DNA from: Asparagopsis taxiformis
Taxonomy: Eukaryota > Rhodophyta > Florideophyceae > Bonnemaisoniales > Bonnemaisoniaceae
Length of the DNA: 49,830 bases
NCBI GenBank assembly: GCA_030407315.1
Contig: JALQPE010002216.1
Coordinates: forward strand, 1-49,830
Direction of reading: 5' to 3'
Part shown: piece after piece, positions 1 through 11,756 of the stretch
How positions within the stretch are numbered: position 1 is the first letter of the stretch
How the letters are laid out: every line of letters starts with the position of its first letter
Program-made: the position numbers and the translations under genes
The notes under the pieces: generated by a model
Databases searched by the model: none
Told to the model about the DNA's origin: nothing
What the model saw: only the letters and a program-made list of their open reading frames with translations

Positions 1-206
1 AGCCTCGGTTTTTTGGACTATGTCCTGTTAGAGCGAGAGCTCATGATTGGTGTGGAATTGGCTCGTCTCGTAGAGACTAGAGGGTTCCTCCCGGTATTGG
101 CAAACACTTGGCAGAGTCGGCTATCACGACGTGGAAGACATTCCATGAGATGCCGTTATACCGGTTGTACCGAAGACGCGTAGTAGTAGATGAAGGTTAG
201 CTCCTC

Positions 207-1567
207 GAGGCTTCTTACAAGACCACCGATGGTGTCGAGGAGATTGCTTGTACGATCGAAGGCATTGCGCCCGAGAAGATCTTCATTTACTCGCATCCGA
301 GTTTACCCTTCAAACCGGCGAAAGCCGCGGCGTATACTACCCGGACGGGACTGTGGTTGAGACTCCTCCGTTCGTCGGGACGGTGAATTTGCCGAGGACG
401 GCTATCTTACGGTCGACCCGCCAAGTTACTCCGACGGAGATTTGGAGGACTACATGTACAAACCCGAACGGGAGATGCACGTTCCACGCCCTGGGCGTTC
501 GACACCTGCTGGTCATTATCGTCAAGCCGATTCCGGCGTCTCCCCTCATCCAACTGCTCCTGTAGAGCCAGCTTCTTACGAAGCGATGGAACCCCAGGCA
601 GTTGTCCCTCCACCAGCCCCACTGGATCTTTCTCGCTCTATCCGTCCGGGTCTTCCGGCTTCTACGGCAGCGCCGTTTCTGTCACCAGACCGTCAATCCG
701 GTCAGTCACTCGAGGATGACGGTACGGTCGGTCGTGCTACCGCTCGCGCGGATGTTCTTGGATCCAGTTTGTCTGCAGCGCAGTTATTATCGGTTACGAA
801 TGTGCGCCAATTGGCGGAGACTCTTGGTGATGGCCAACTTTCGTCGGTGTTTCATCCACAGGAAGGCGGTACCCCGTTCGCAGTGCGTTGGATACCTTGG
901 CGTTAACGTGTGTCACGTTGGGTACTCGGTACAAGGAGAGTCGCGAGCGACGAGATGCTGCAGTAACGCGCTATCGCGCAGAGCGTACAGGTCGCCGCTT
1001 AGCGGAAGAGAAGGTGTCAAAATTGGAAAAGGACTTAACTGCGAGGCAGAAGACGTTCGATGAACTAGTGACAAGAGTCCGAGAGCTTGAGGAAGAATTG
1101 CGCTTAGCGCGTAGGCGCATACCGCATGAGCGGGGTAGGGATACAACACACGCCCTGGAGACTCCAGCTAGTATTCAACCTCGAGGAGGGATATCCGGTC
1201 GTCGTCGGGATCGTTCTCCCGCTGAGCGCGACGATGGTCGACATGTCCGCGCCCGGCGCTCTCTCCAGCTAACACGACTCCGCCGTTGCTTCAGTGCATC
1301 GAAGCACAGGATCCCGTGAGGGAGGAGTCTCCGGATATGTCCGATGAGTGGTCACTAATTCTCCGACGGTATCGGTTCCTTCAGTTCCTGCTGTGTCTCA
1401 TCTCGCCCACCGGCTCGTTTAACCACTTCCGTCGGGATGCTGGACGCATTCGTCCTCGCGACACTCGTCGTTCTACGGCCCAACATCCGACCAATCGGTC
1501 ATTGAGGCCAACCTCTTCCTACCCTTCGCATCAGCGCCCCCGTCCCTCCGACAACTTCCGACGTTAG
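207..1567 (+). pseudogene. Broken coding region of unknown family, with a coiled coil
   Basis: I do not recognise this gene. Successive plus-strand frames read as protein-like sequence: one from about 207 to 384, one from 442 to 906 that is Pro/Ser rich, one from 888 to 1319, and a last Arg/Pro/Ser-rich one to 1567. The 888-1319 segment has a charged, heptad-like stretch (VSKLEKDLTARQ, ELEEELRLARRR) typical of a coiled coil, followed by an Arg-rich tail. This could be the gag-like or accessory part of another retroelement, or an antisense extra ORF of the neighbouring minus-strand gypsy element. No enzyme motif is visible. The changes of frame suggest decay. Both the family and the exact limits are uncertain. 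Confidence 0.3.
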
Positions 1568-1897
1568 ACGTCTTACTTCCGTAACCGGGTTTACCTTCTT
1601 ATACGCATTTGCGTTTCACTCACATGTTAGATCGTTCATCCATGCGCCGTGTGCGGCTTTGTCATGTCTCCCATTAAAATTTGGAATGTTTTTGTTGTTT
1701 TTATGGAATTTTTCGTCCGCCGATTGGCTTCATATTTCTACCGCTCGCGGTTTTTGTTATTTGGCCAACCCGACGGGTGCTGTTCGCGGGTCTTACCGGC
1801 TCAACCTTGTGGTCATTAGCGGTGACGCCGCGATCACTAGCCGTTCCTACTGAAGCTCTTGCGTACAACAGCTTCGCTGTGGGGCAGCTCTGCCGTT
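1568..1897. other. Non-coding gap beside the 3' end of gypsy element 1
   Basis: The chromodomain reading frame stops here, so the 3' long terminal repeat of the minus-strand element would be expected. I compared this stretch by eye with 8534-9453, where the other LTR should lie, and could not find a convincing shared sequence. Small ORFs seen here have no recognisable motif. Confidence 0.3.
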
Positions 1898-2089
1898 CTA
1901 CTTACCACGCCTTTTGGCCGTTCGTCGTTTAGACGTTTTCTTACCCGCTTGGCGGTCAACTTTCCGGAAGTACCGAGATATTTGCTCGTCTGGCACGTTG
2001 TGCCGTTGCGTCCACGTAGGGTCACGGTACCCGTACCACTTCACGAGGAACCATTCCTCCTGATCGTCGTCGACGACATAATCGATCAA
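1898..2089 (-). pseudogene. Chromodomain at the integrase C-terminus (gypsy element 1)
   Basis: The 63-codon ORF reads DYVVDDDQEEWFLVKWYGY followed by RDPTWTQRHNV, the pattern of a chromodomain (aromatic cage, VKWxGY, then a W in the next strand). Chromodomains on integrase are thought to bind methylated histone H3 and direct insertion to heterochromatin. A Lys/Arg-rich tail ends at the stop codon, which is the last coding feature of the element. Confidence 0.72.
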
Positions 2090-2216
2090 ATCGTCTATGG
2101 CGAATTCCTGTTCCTCAGGTGGTTCCAGGTTCTGGGAGACAGTTCCCGGTTCGGGTATAACCTCTTGGCTCGACGAGCGTCGTCTGCTTCCGGTGTTGTC
2201 CGTGTCACCCGCAGGG

Positions 2217-3892
2217 TTATCGGCTCAGCCGAAGTGGCTTCTTGGATATTTCCATGCCGTGTGGTCCGCTTATTCTTGTTTGTCGACGAGAGCGACTATT
2301 CTTCTTCGGACTTGTTCCGGTTGGTGCCTTATGGTTGATCGGCGAAGCCGGAGAACGTCTTGTTGGCGTCTTGGGAAGCAGGTTCCTGCATTGTGTCAAG
2401 AGTTTCATCCTCGGCGAGGTCAATTTGAGTGGGCATTGGCTGTGAAGCAGCATTGTTATTACGACGTATGTCAGCCTGGGCCCCCTCCTCAAAGACGGTT
2501 CGTCTCGGACCGATACTCGTGTGTTAGTTACGGAATTACCTTCAACCGCGGGGCGGGATGACAAAGGCTTGGTTACAGGGTGACCTGGGGGTTGTCCGGT
2601 GTGAAGAGGTACGCGCTGCGGACCTGATGTCTCGCGACGTAGTCGTTCTTCCGCCATAGCCGGCACCGTGTTGGCGGCTTGATCGTCGGTTCTTGCCGCA
2701 GGTACGGGTGCTCCGTTAGAAGTTAACCGTAAGTGCGGTATTTCCTGTTCAGGTTGTGGCGCATACGTCACGCGGTCGTCGTGGCTAACTTGTTCGACAA
2801 GTCCATCACGTTCAATATGGACGGTACGCCTACCGGCTTTAGCAACCTTAAAAGGTCCTTGCGCCAGTGGCGTCAACTTGTTTCGTTCCCGTACTTCGGG
2901 TTGTCAAGGTAGACGTAATCACCCTCCTGAAGGAGTCGTTTGGTTTTCCGGATCCTTCGGTCAAAGTCCCGTTTATAACGCGCTTGCGTGGCTTGTAGCC
3001 GTTGACCGGACTTCTCAATCGCGTGAGCAATCCGTTGCAGGAAATCCTTTCAAGAAAGCGTCCGGTTTTTGCCGTGATCTCGTGAGTTGGTGAGGGTGGT
3101 AGGGTGGTGGGGGTCGACTTAGGATAAGGTCAAAGGGTGTCGTCCCTGTCGTGCGATGGACGTGCGTATTATACGCGTAAGTCAACGCTGGTGCGTACAC
3201 ATCCCAGTCATTCTGGTTCTCATTTACGTAGTTGCGTAACATGTTCAACAAACGTACGGTTATACCGTTCTACCTGACCGTTGGTCTGAGGGTGGTAGGT
3301 TGTTGTGAACAAGTTCTTTGTTCCAAGTTGCAGGCAAACAGCCTGAAAAAGTTTGGAAGCAAACTGAGGTCCGTTATCGGAGAGCAACGTCCTGGGGGGA
3401 CCGTACTTGAAAACCCAGTGGGTGCAAAAGGCAACAGCCACATGGTAAGCAGTGATACTGCGTAATGGTACAACCTGAGTAAGCTTCGTGAAGCGACAGG
3501 TAATTACTAAAGGTGAAGGTTACCCTTCTTTGTTTTAGGCAACGGGCCTAATAAGTCTATAGAGACTTCTTCCAGCGGTGCTGAAGCTGGGAATAGTTTC
3601 AATGTGTTTGCGTGTCTACGCAACTTGAGGCGGTTCTTGGCGCAAGCCTGACAACGTTCAACCGTAGCGGTTATATCCGCGGCCATGGCAGGCCAATAAT
3701 ACGAGAGACGCATAGTCTCATACATACGGTTTGTCCGGGGTGACCCGCGAGTACGTCGTGATGACACATCTTCAACAGGCGGGGCCTGAGTGCTCTTGGT
3801 ACCACTTGGTGGGAATTGTCAAGGGTGGATTTACGTCGCAAGACACCTTTGTCATCTTCGAAGAAGACAGTGTCAGACTTCTGACTTGTCAA
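2217..3892 (-). pseudogene. pol: Integrase (gypsy element 1)
   Basis: The domains occur in order but in at least five frames. The zinc-binding HHCC region shows HDVLAGHPGQT and CQACAKNRL. The catalytic core shows SIDLLGPLPKT (first Asp), LSDNGPQFASKLF (second Asp) and HPQTNGQVERYNRT (Glu). A C-terminal region has LAQGPFKVAKAGRRTVHI. The enzyme joins element DNA to the chromosome. The frame changes show that it is dead. Confidence 0.82.
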
Positions 3893-3931
3893 TACTTGTT
3901 GACAAAAGTCATCAGAGCGTTGCTCCTCAAT

Positions 3932-4686
3932 CTACTCGTTGAGTGTTGTCGGTTCGGAACCCTCTGTCTGAGGGTGTGTCGTTAGGACAGCTGGGTTTAT
4001 TCCCGTTAGGGATTTGTCAGTGTAATTCCGCGCGATGAGCACATCAAAGAACCAAGGGTTCATCTCTTCTGTAACAGATACTTCCTGGGTAAGGTCATAC
4101 GCGAAGAGCGTGGGAATTTCGTCATCCACCGGATGTGGGTCTAACCCTTCTGTTTCAACACGCGATAACGCGTCCGGTACTTGGTGAACCCTACCGGGCG
4201 ATAGACTATGGTGTAGTCAAACTCTGAAAGGCGGAGTCGCCAACGGCAAAGGCGCCCGGATGGGTCGGTGATGTTCATCAACCAACGCAACGCGTTATGA
4301 TCGGATCGTACCACAAACTTTGTTTGCTCAAGGTATGGTCTGAGGGTAGTGACTGCCCATACTACAGCGAGACACTCGCGCTCTGTCGGAGAATATCCCC
4401 GTTCGGGTTTGGTTAAGGTCCGCGACCAGTATCCTACAGGACGATAGTCGTCGTCATCCTGCTGTTGCAACAGCGCACACCCTATCTGATACGCAGAAGC
4501 GTCCGTGTCTACGATGTAGGGTTTACCCACTCTTGGCAGAGCCAATATTGGTGGTTGCACCAAGGATTCCTTGAGTTGTTCAAAACGCGTGGCGTTGTTC
4601 CTCTGTTGGAGGAATTGAACCGAAGCTCGGTAGGTTTTCCTTAGTCAACATCGCGTTGAGGGGGTGGGAGATATCCGCGTACCCCT
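3932..4686 (-). pseudogene. pol: RNase H domain and downstream linker (gypsy element 1)
   Basis: The ORF at 4563-4141 contains VDTDASAYQIGCALLQQ, ERECLAVVWAV and VVRSDHNALRWL, the conserved D, E and D blocks of the RNase H that follows RT in Ty3/gypsy pol. It removes RNA from the RNA-DNA hybrid. The connection region between 4564 and 4686 is in broken frames. The next ORF (4129-3932) starts with DDEIPTLFAYDL, which matches the linker before integrase in gypsy element 2. Confidence 0.8.
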
Positions 4687-6633
4687 TCACGAAACGGCGG
4701 AAGACCCCGCAGCTCCCGAGGAAAGAACGCATTTGCGTAGGTGTGGTCGGAAAAGTGCTTTCGCAATAGCGTCCGTTGCCGTTTGGGCGACCGCCAGCTT
4801 ACCTGGCATAACCACATGTCCAAGGTAATCTACCTTCGCTTCGAAGAAGTGGCACTTGGCCAGTTTTAGGGTTACCCCTGCCTTCCTCAACAGTGTGAGT
4901 ACCTGATCCACCTGATGAAGGTGTTCTTCCTCACTCCGTGAGAAGACGATGACGTCGTCAAGATAGATGAGACAAGTTTGCCAGCGTACGCTGCTTAAGA
5001 TAATATCGATAGAACGTTGGAACGTGGCGGGCGCATTCTTCAGCCCGAAGGGCAATCGTTTAAATCGATATGTTCCAAGATGCGACGTAAAGGCCGTCTT
5101 ATCCCGATCCTCGGAGGCAACGGGAATCTGCCAATAGCCCGAGTTACAGTCGAGCGTGGTGAACACGCGTGCATCTCCTAAGGAGTCTATACAATCGTCC
5201 ATACGAGGCAACGGATAAGCGTCCGATATTGTGATGTCGTTGAGACGGCGGTAGTCAACGCAAAAGCGTAGCTTACCATCCTTCTTGGGTACCAAGACAA
5301 CTGGGCTAGCCCACTCAGAATTCGAGGGTTCGATGACCCCTTTCTCTAGCATGGAGATGATCTCCTTACTTGCTAGCTCCCTTCTCAAGGGTCCCATCCG
5401 GTATGGTTGCTGTCGACGAGGTCGACTTCCTTCAATTACATCGATCCGATGTTCGGTTGCTCTAATGTCTCCAAGAGACCCGTTCCACATGGACTCATGC
5501 TGCGATAGCATCGCTATAATTTTATCCTTCAACTGCGGTTGTCGCAGGTGTTCGAAGGATACATCCTCCCGCCATTGCGGATTCTCTTTCTTCTTGGTTC
5601 CCGTCGCCGGGTTGGTCAGACTGATGATACGGTCTGTACCGGAAGAGGATAACTCACTGGGGAGCTTTCGATCGGCTCTGCCGGGTGCTCGACGAGCAAT
5701 ACCAACAACCGTCCCCTTCGGGAGGTATCGTTCTGCTGAACCAAAATTCGTTAGGATAACAGTGAAGACTGTTTGAGGAATGATTTCGGCAATGCCGTTC
5801 GGCATTGAGATCCGCTGTCGGTGGAAAAGTTTTTCCTTCGCCTCGAGGAGGCTTAGTCCGCCCCCAGCACAGACAACCGATGCGGTTACTTGACTCATGG
5901 GGGGAAGGGTGATTTCTCTTGCTAGCCGGATCCTGTTGGACTGGTGGTCCAAGTCAGTACCCTGCGAAGGGCTTGAATCATGTATATAGCAAGAAGAAGA
6001 AGAGTTGTTCATTTTACTCACATTCTGCATAAGCAGTATGGCTATCGAGCCACCATCATGCACATCAATGCGCTGAGCGCGGCATCGAATTGCCTCTACA
6101 TGCGAGTTCATGATACCTGTTCCCAGGATAACTGGTACTGCCAGCTTAGGGGCTACAAAGAATTCTGCGTCCAGAAGCTTTCGGCCTAGCTGTATTAGCA
6201 GCTTGATTCTTCCCGTTATCCTGAGAGGATTACCATTGGCGTCTGCCAGTTGAGGGATATTCCCGGTCTGCGCGGCATAGGCCTTCCATCCCTTTGGTAA
6301 GGTTGATTCCTGGACGACCGAAGGACCGGAACCAGTGTCCATAACCATACGCATGGGCGTTAGAAGTGTCTCGGAAATTCCGATCGAACCTAAAACCACG
6401 TAGTGGGCTGCCTTCAAGAGACATGCAGCCTTTGGCTGAGAGGGGAGGGGATAAGGGATATCCCCGGTTGGTGTCTGGGTAGGACGGTTCAACCGATTTG
6501 GTTTCTTCGTTCCACCCTGTGGAGATGTGGATGGTGAGATGTCCACCCTACAGCGAAGCTGTTCCACCTCCTGGCGGGAGCGCGACACCTCACTCCCCCG
6601 GTTAGTTTTCCGACGAAGTGTCGGACGTTTCAT
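4687..6633 (-). pseudogene. pol: Pol: aspartic protease and reverse transcriptase (gypsy element 1)
   Basis: This is the longest open stretch of the element (648 codons). An aspartic protease motif MDTGSGPSV lies at about residues 98-106. The RT domain starts near WASPVVLVPKKDGKLRF and continues through LPFGLKNAPATFQR to the catalytic box YLDDVIVFSR near residue 557. The YLDD form is usual in Ty3/gypsy RT. After LAVAQTATDA the frame changes near 4750: the RT connection continues in other frames, and the last 20 or so codons of this ORF are out of frame. It would copy element RNA into DNA in the particle. Confidence 0.88.
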
Positions 6634-7291
6634 CTGAAGATGCTAGAGCATCAACTGCGGTTTCTTCCGAACGAGAAGGACCAATACTCCGTTGCAATCC
6701 GGAAGCCAGATTTGTTTGTTCAACGACGTTGTCGTCCTCGGCAAACGCGACCATTCGCGGAAACGGTTTCTGCCGTTGGAGAACTGTTTTAGCAGGGACC
6801 TGCTTCTTCTTGAACTTGTCGAATTGCCGTTGCTGGCGGCGCATGACTTGTTCCGGCTCTTGCTGGTATGCATAGTTCGCGAAAGCGAAATACATTCCCA
6901 CGGAACGGGAGAGGTACGGGCATGTGTACAGCACGTGACCGGGTTGCCGGCATCCGGAGCAGCGCCAATTGACCGCTCCCTTCGGGATCATGGATTCGGC
7001 AAGATTCACATGTTCCTCTGTGAGGGGCGGTACCTCCATCGGCGGTGTCTCCGCGTTCGGTCCCACGGTCAGTGGTTGTAACGTCTGCGACGTAGACATT
7101 TCTCTCCTCATTCCGAGGTCTTCATTAGCCATGGTAGCTAATAACGCTTTGCGTTTCCTCTCGGCAAGCTCCCTACTAGGGTACATCTTGGGCTTAGCCG
7201 TGTCGGCTGTGGTGGCTCTTAAGGAATCTCCGAGTCCTTTAGCCAAATTGCGTACCGCAAGGAAGTCTTCGCCGTCTCGGCCAACAGTCAC
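6602..7291 (-). pseudogene. gag: Gag C-terminal region with CCHC zinc knuckle (gypsy element 1)
   Basis: This 229-codon ORF contains CSGCRQPGHVLYTC, a perfect C-x2-C-x4-H-x4-C zinc knuckle that binds nucleic acid in gag proteins. The ORF overlaps the start of the protease-RT frame by about 30 bases in another frame, as is common at a gag-pol junction. It is in a different frame from the upstream gag core, so the ORF limits do not match the original gene limits. Confidence 0.7.
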
Positions 7292-7305
7292 CTTAACGGT
7301 GTCTT

Positions 7306-8533
7306 TTACCCCGGGCGTAGCCCTTTGAGGTAGTATTTTACCAAGTCTCTCTCAGAGAAAACATTAGCACACAACAGTGCGGCCTCTTGCAGTCTATCGG
7401 CGTATTCTGCCTCATCTTCGTGAGGTTCTTGTTTAATACGCGTGACCGCGTCGTAGGCGTCAGCCAAAACTGTATCCGTTGCATAACGAGAAAGTAAAGC
7501 ATGGACGGCCTGTGGCCAAGTTATCTGCTGGTGCAGTTGATTTAGCAACTTCCTTTTCCGAGATTCGGACGCGATGAATCGTTGCGCATCTCCTTCAAGG
7601 AAATAACGTAGCAACTTTGTTGCTATTCCTTCTGATACTCCGCAGGAGTCACAAGCATCTTGGTACTCCGCAAGGAATCGAAGTATATCGATGGGTTGCG
7701 TTCCATCGAACGGCGTCAAGGACGCATTGAAGTTCCGGATCTTTTCCGTTATCTTGTAGAGACTTCTACTCTTTCCGTTCGGAGCTTCTGTCGATGACGA
7801 CTTGTCTTGTAACCGGTAATACCGGTAGGATACTACACGATCGAACGCGGGTTCGCGGGCTCTTAAAGGAGTTAAGCCTGGTTCCAGGGGTCCTTCTTCT
7901 GTTTCGAATGGATTCGAAGGTGTATCACCAACCCAAAGACTGGGTCACCCACGTTGGGATTCGACTTGGTACCGGACGGGCGAGAGACTCGCTGAGTAAA
8001 TCCACTCGATCCGATAAACGTCTGGTGGCGTCAACGACTTTGTCGAGCTTCTCGGCTTCCACAGCTACGCTGTTCTCGGCAGTGCCGTCTTGTTGATTCC
8101 ACAGCCCTTGGTGCTGATGATCGGAAGAAGAACTAGCGTAGCTTCTCCTTTGTAGGTCGGTGACCTTCTTCTCAAGCCGGATAACCCGTTGTAGAAAATC
8201 CACACGGATAGACTTCCACGTCCCCGAGAAGACTTCTACTTCTTTCTCATCTACCACTTCGTGGCAAATGGCTTTCAGCTTGGGTGCAAGCAAATCAATC
8301 GTGTTATCCACGAGAGTTGAGACGAGATCGCCGTGTCTATCATCGAGGGTGTCCTCAACAGCTTGGCTGATCTCGTCGCGCATCTCTTTCAATTTATCAT
8401 TGAGAATCTTGTCTGCATGTTCATGCATAAGTCGGAAGACTCCTTCCTCAGTGACGAATTCTTCGTTTGAACCTCCCCCGATAGGGCCTGACTCGGAGTC
8501 AGAATGTTCCGGAGACTTGTCCGATGGCATCAC
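7306..8533 (-). pseudogene. gag: Gag, N-terminal part (gypsy element 1)
   Basis: Two ORFs make up this part. The upstream one (8533-7925, 202 aa) starts MMPSDKSPEHSDSES and is a charged helical region. The downstream one (7719-7306, 137 aa) carries the retrotransposon gag core, with CGVSEGIATKLLRYFLEGDA and later LVKYYLKGLRPG. The same core occurs in gypsy element 2 (GVSEGAALPILKYFLADEA), so the two elements are related. Gag forms the particle shell that packages the element RNA. A change of frame between 7925 and 7719 breaks the gene. Confidence 0.7.
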
Positions 8534-9453
8534 TTCTACTCTTGCTCAATGAGCACGTCTCACGACGAGTTTACTCTTCTTGAGTGGTTTCGGTGTGTCG
8601 CCGGTCGGCTAAGATGTCGGTAAGATTCTAGGTCGAGAGACCAATGTAGTAGGTAGAAAATCCGCAAAGCGGCAAAACCACCCTACAGGTGTCCCGAGTT
8701 TCGGTAGCGTGGTAGAGCAAGCGAATCTTGCGTCAACCGCCAATGGCGAGTATACCACGAATGGTCTTCCGGTAAAGCCGGGTGAAGGTTGGGGGTGCTC
8801 ACGCACGGAGTGCGTATTGATGGAGCAGAAAGACGTACCCGTCGAGCTGTATAGGTAAAGCTAATTCGTCCTAGAAGGATAGAAAAAGAGCGATGCAAAC
8901 ACTGTTCAGTGGAGTCGTAAATTCCACGTGAGTTTACGTTACCTCTAAAAGGTTAAGCACTCTGGCTAATCCAGAGGCGTTTTATACTAGTCTAAGTTAC
9001 TGTAAACAGTTAGGGTAGGTAGACAGTTAGGAATAAATATCCTTATGTGCACCAATCAGATCCCTGATTATGGCGACTGCGGAAGCCCGCGAGATCACCA
9101 ACTGTTAGTGTTACAGTGTAAAGTTAGCTGAGTCAGCTTAGTTAAAATTTGCCCCTTGTGGGGTCTTGAGTTGTCCCAGTGGGTCCATTCCCTTGACTTG
9201 GGCGAGATACAGCGAGGCTGTTTCTATTGGCCAGTCCCGACCCGGGGTCATCCAATAGGATGTTGACACGACCCCACCAGGGCAGACCACCGCGTGGTAT
9301 GACACAACGGGCGCGATTCCGACGAACTACGCGCGCAACGCGGATCCCGAAGGATGGCTGGAACTGGCGCGCCAGGACCTGTCATTCGACGATCACCGGC
9401 GTTCGAATAGCGACGACGGGCCCGCGCACCCCGGGCTGGTAGAGATCCAGCCG
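8534..9453. other. Intergenic region between two head-to-head gypsy elements
   Basis: Both gag genes start outward from this 0.9-kb stretch, so it should contain the two 5' LTRs and primer-binding sites, or their remains. I see no long direct repeat with other parts of the window and cannot assign LTR ends or a primer-binding site. Small ORFs here lack motifs. Confidence 0.35.
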
Positions 9454-10763
9454 TTGAACGAGCTGTTCACGCGTGCGCTTTTGTACCGCACGTATCGCTT
9501 GCGAAGTACGGACCGCGCGTTTAATCCGGAAATCGCGAGCGAATTGGCTAACACCGCGAAGATGGTGCGCCATTTGATGCAAGGAGAGAACTTCACGGGC
9601 GCTGACGGAATCGCGGTACTGTCGATTCTGAAGTACTTCAAGAGCGCATGCGACGACACAGGCGTATCCGAAGGCGCAGCGCTACCCATTCTCAAATACT
9701 TCCTTGCCGACGAGGCGCGCGACACGTTCCAAACGTACGTGGGACGAACGTTCCGAGGAGCGCGCGCGGGCGTCGATTCGATTACGTGCTACGCGGAAGC
9801 CGTTCAGTGGCTCTTACTAACCTACGCGCGCGAAGGCGAAGTTGCGCAAGCGTACCGCGACGTGGCGCAACAAACGCAAGACACGAAGGAAACCGAAAAG
9901 CAATTAGCTACGCGATTACGACGACGAGCGCTGCGCTGCCGCGATGCGTTTAGCGAGCGAACGCTTGTTTCTATTTTCGTCGATGGCCTACGCCCCTACG
10001 CGCAACACCTCGTGCGGGACGCGCTGTCTCGTGACCCGCGGCGATACACCTTTCGAGAGCTAGTCTCTATGGCGCAGAGCCACGGGGACACGCACCGAGC
10101 GATGACGTCGACGACGAGCGCGCGACCGCTACTGCGACGAACGCCTGCGCTCTACCTGGAAGAGGAGGAGACACCAACGATGGAAGCGCTGACTGTGGGG
10201 CACACCCGCCATCAGGCTTCTCATAGCCAAACGTCTCAACCTCCGCCGCAATACCGCACGCTCCGCGCGAACGCAAGTTCTCGACCCCGAGCCCTATGCG
10301 AAGTCCAACCTCGCTTGGCACCCCTTCGTCGAATTACCGCACGCCACGCTCGCGCGACGCTTCGCCCGCCGACCGCTCGCGACGCGCTGCGCATAACGAC
10401 GAACGGGAACGCAAACGCGCGGGACCGTACACGGCGCACATACCGCGCGTGACTTACCCACCGCCCATCGTGAGACAGACGGCATCGGCCGACACGTCTC
10501 GCACGGCGGCATTCCGATGCCTGATATGTAGGAAATTCGGGCACCCTATGGTAAACTGCCCACTGCTCTCGCCCGAGCAGCAAGCCGCGATTCGCGAGAT
10601 GCATAGCCATGCGCGCCTAACGCCCGAGGAACTAAACTGCAACGTAACGTTGAGGTTTTCGAGGTTTCGACGACGCGCACGAGCGCGTATGCGAGCGCGA
10701 AAGCGAACGTACGCGCGAAAACGAGGCGCACGACGGCGAGCAGCTCACGCCCCACTCGGTTAG
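9454..10763 (+). pseudogene. gag: Gag with CCHC zinc knuckle (gypsy element 2)
   Basis: The first ORF (9454-10452, 332 codons) carries the gag core (DTGVSEGAALPILKYF; later RTLVSIFVDGLRPYAQH) that aligns with gypsy element 1. The frame then moves to the ORF at 10296-10763, which holds CLICRKFGHPMVNC, a perfect C-x2-C-x4-H-x4-C knuckle. The switch lies in a region of Arg/Ser/Pro-rich sequence. The true start may lie upstream: the frame opens before 9454, but I see no clear better ATG. Confidence 0.78.
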
Positions 10764-11735
10764 CTTCGTAGAAGACCCGGAAACGCTTACGAGGAGTCGT
10801 AGCGGGTGGGCCGACTCCTCTTCACTCAACGGACACGCGACGCGCGATGACGCACCGCCGCGCGAAAAACCGCCTCCGTTACCACCCGAAACAGTGGTCC
10901 TGTTTCAGACCCCTACCGCGAACTACAAACTCGAGACCCGCGTCGGATATAATCAATGCACGGCCACCGCGGTGACCGCCGTGCTTGATACTGGCGCAGG
11001 CCCGAGTCTCATTCGCGAAAATGTATTAGGTGCCGATTGGAAGCGCCATGCTACACCGCCGACGCTGCGCTGCGCGATTATCGACGCGAACGGACGACGC
11101 CTCGCGCCGAACGCATCGCTGCGACTTAGCGTTTTTCTAGGTGCCCGAGCGTACCTCCAAACCTTTTTGGTGATACCGCGTTTATCCGTCTCATGTATCT
11201 TGGGAGCGGACTTCATCGACCACATAGTCGAAATCATCTACACTGGACCGCAGCGCGCGTTGTGAACCCGCTATGGCGACCACGTCCCGATGCTTCCGCG
11301 TACGCCGACAAAACCGCGCCGCACACCGATTGCAAAGGCAACCCGACCCGCGAGCTTCGCACCGATCCGCGTCGCGCGCCGCGCGTCGATTCCGCCGCAC
11401 GCGTCGCGAACTATCGACGTTACTACGAGTGCCGTAGGACGTTGCATTACGGTGCCTGCAACTAACCTCTATGCGCAAAATTACTCCGCCTAACTAATGG
11501 CGAAACGCAGGTTCGCAGTGACGTACCGTTCAGCATACATGTGCACAACGCTGGTACCCGCCTACAGATATTGCCTAAGGGAATGAAGGTGGGCGTCGCC
11601 GTGCCTAACCCCGTGGGTTGCCTACAGGTTGCACAGGAATCGCCGACTCCGCAAGATCGACCGCCCGATGACGCGATGCGACGCGACGCAGCGATACGAA
11701 TCCGACGGACTTGCGCGAAACCGATGGAATTGCGA
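10764..11735 (+). pseudogene. pol: Pol protease region and linker (gypsy element 2)
   Basis: The ORF at 10894-11265 contains AVLDTGAGPSLIRENVLG, the catalytic Asp-Thr-Gly of a retroviral-type aspartic protease, and LSVSCILGADFIDH, its second conserved block (ILGxDF). Upstream, 10764-10893 reads on in the same frame. After the stop at 11265 the homology to element 1 continues in other frames (RVARRASIPP near 11350; RLQILPKGMKVGVAVPNP near 11565) up to the insertion point at 11735. Confidence 0.75.
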
Positions 11736-11747
11736 CACTACGGTGTT
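11736..11747 (+). repeat. Left terminal inverted repeat of the CACTA-like element
   Basis: CACTACGGTGTT, 12 bases, exactly complementary to the right end at 32394-32405. It directly follows gypsy pol sequence. Similarity stops after 12 bases, but the subterminal arrays continue the symmetry. Confidence 0.78.
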
Positions 11748-11756
11748 AAAAGAGGG

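Larger units (their letters stand above)
1898..8533 (-). mobile_element. Ty3/gypsy-type chromodomain retroelement 1 (decayed)
   Basis: Read on the minus strand, the element shows the order gag, CCHC knuckle, aspartic protease, reverse transcriptase, RNase H, integrase and chromodomain. RT before integrase is the Ty3/gypsy order, and a chromodomain at the integrase end is the mark of chromoviruses. At least eight changes of frame show it is no longer coding-competent, although the protease-RT part remains open for 648 codons. LTRs were not identified, so the true ends lie outside the limits given. It lies head to head with gypsy element 2. Confidence 0.88.
9454..11735 (+). mobile_element. Ty3/gypsy-type retroelement 2, left part (gag and protease)
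   Basis: Gag, CCHC knuckle and protease of a second gypsy element run on the plus strand and stop at 11735, where the CACTA-like element begins. The rest of pol resumes at 32406. The DNA is very rich in CG dinucleotides compared with the inserted element. Several changes of frame show decay before or after the interruption. Confidence 0.85.

Noticed and set aside
1859..2338. Plus-strand ORF of 159 codons
   Set aside because: Shadow of the chromodomain and integrase tail on the other strand.
5285..5776. 163-codon plus-strand ORF
   Set aside because: It lies opposite the reverse transcriptase of gypsy element 1 and has no motif of its own.
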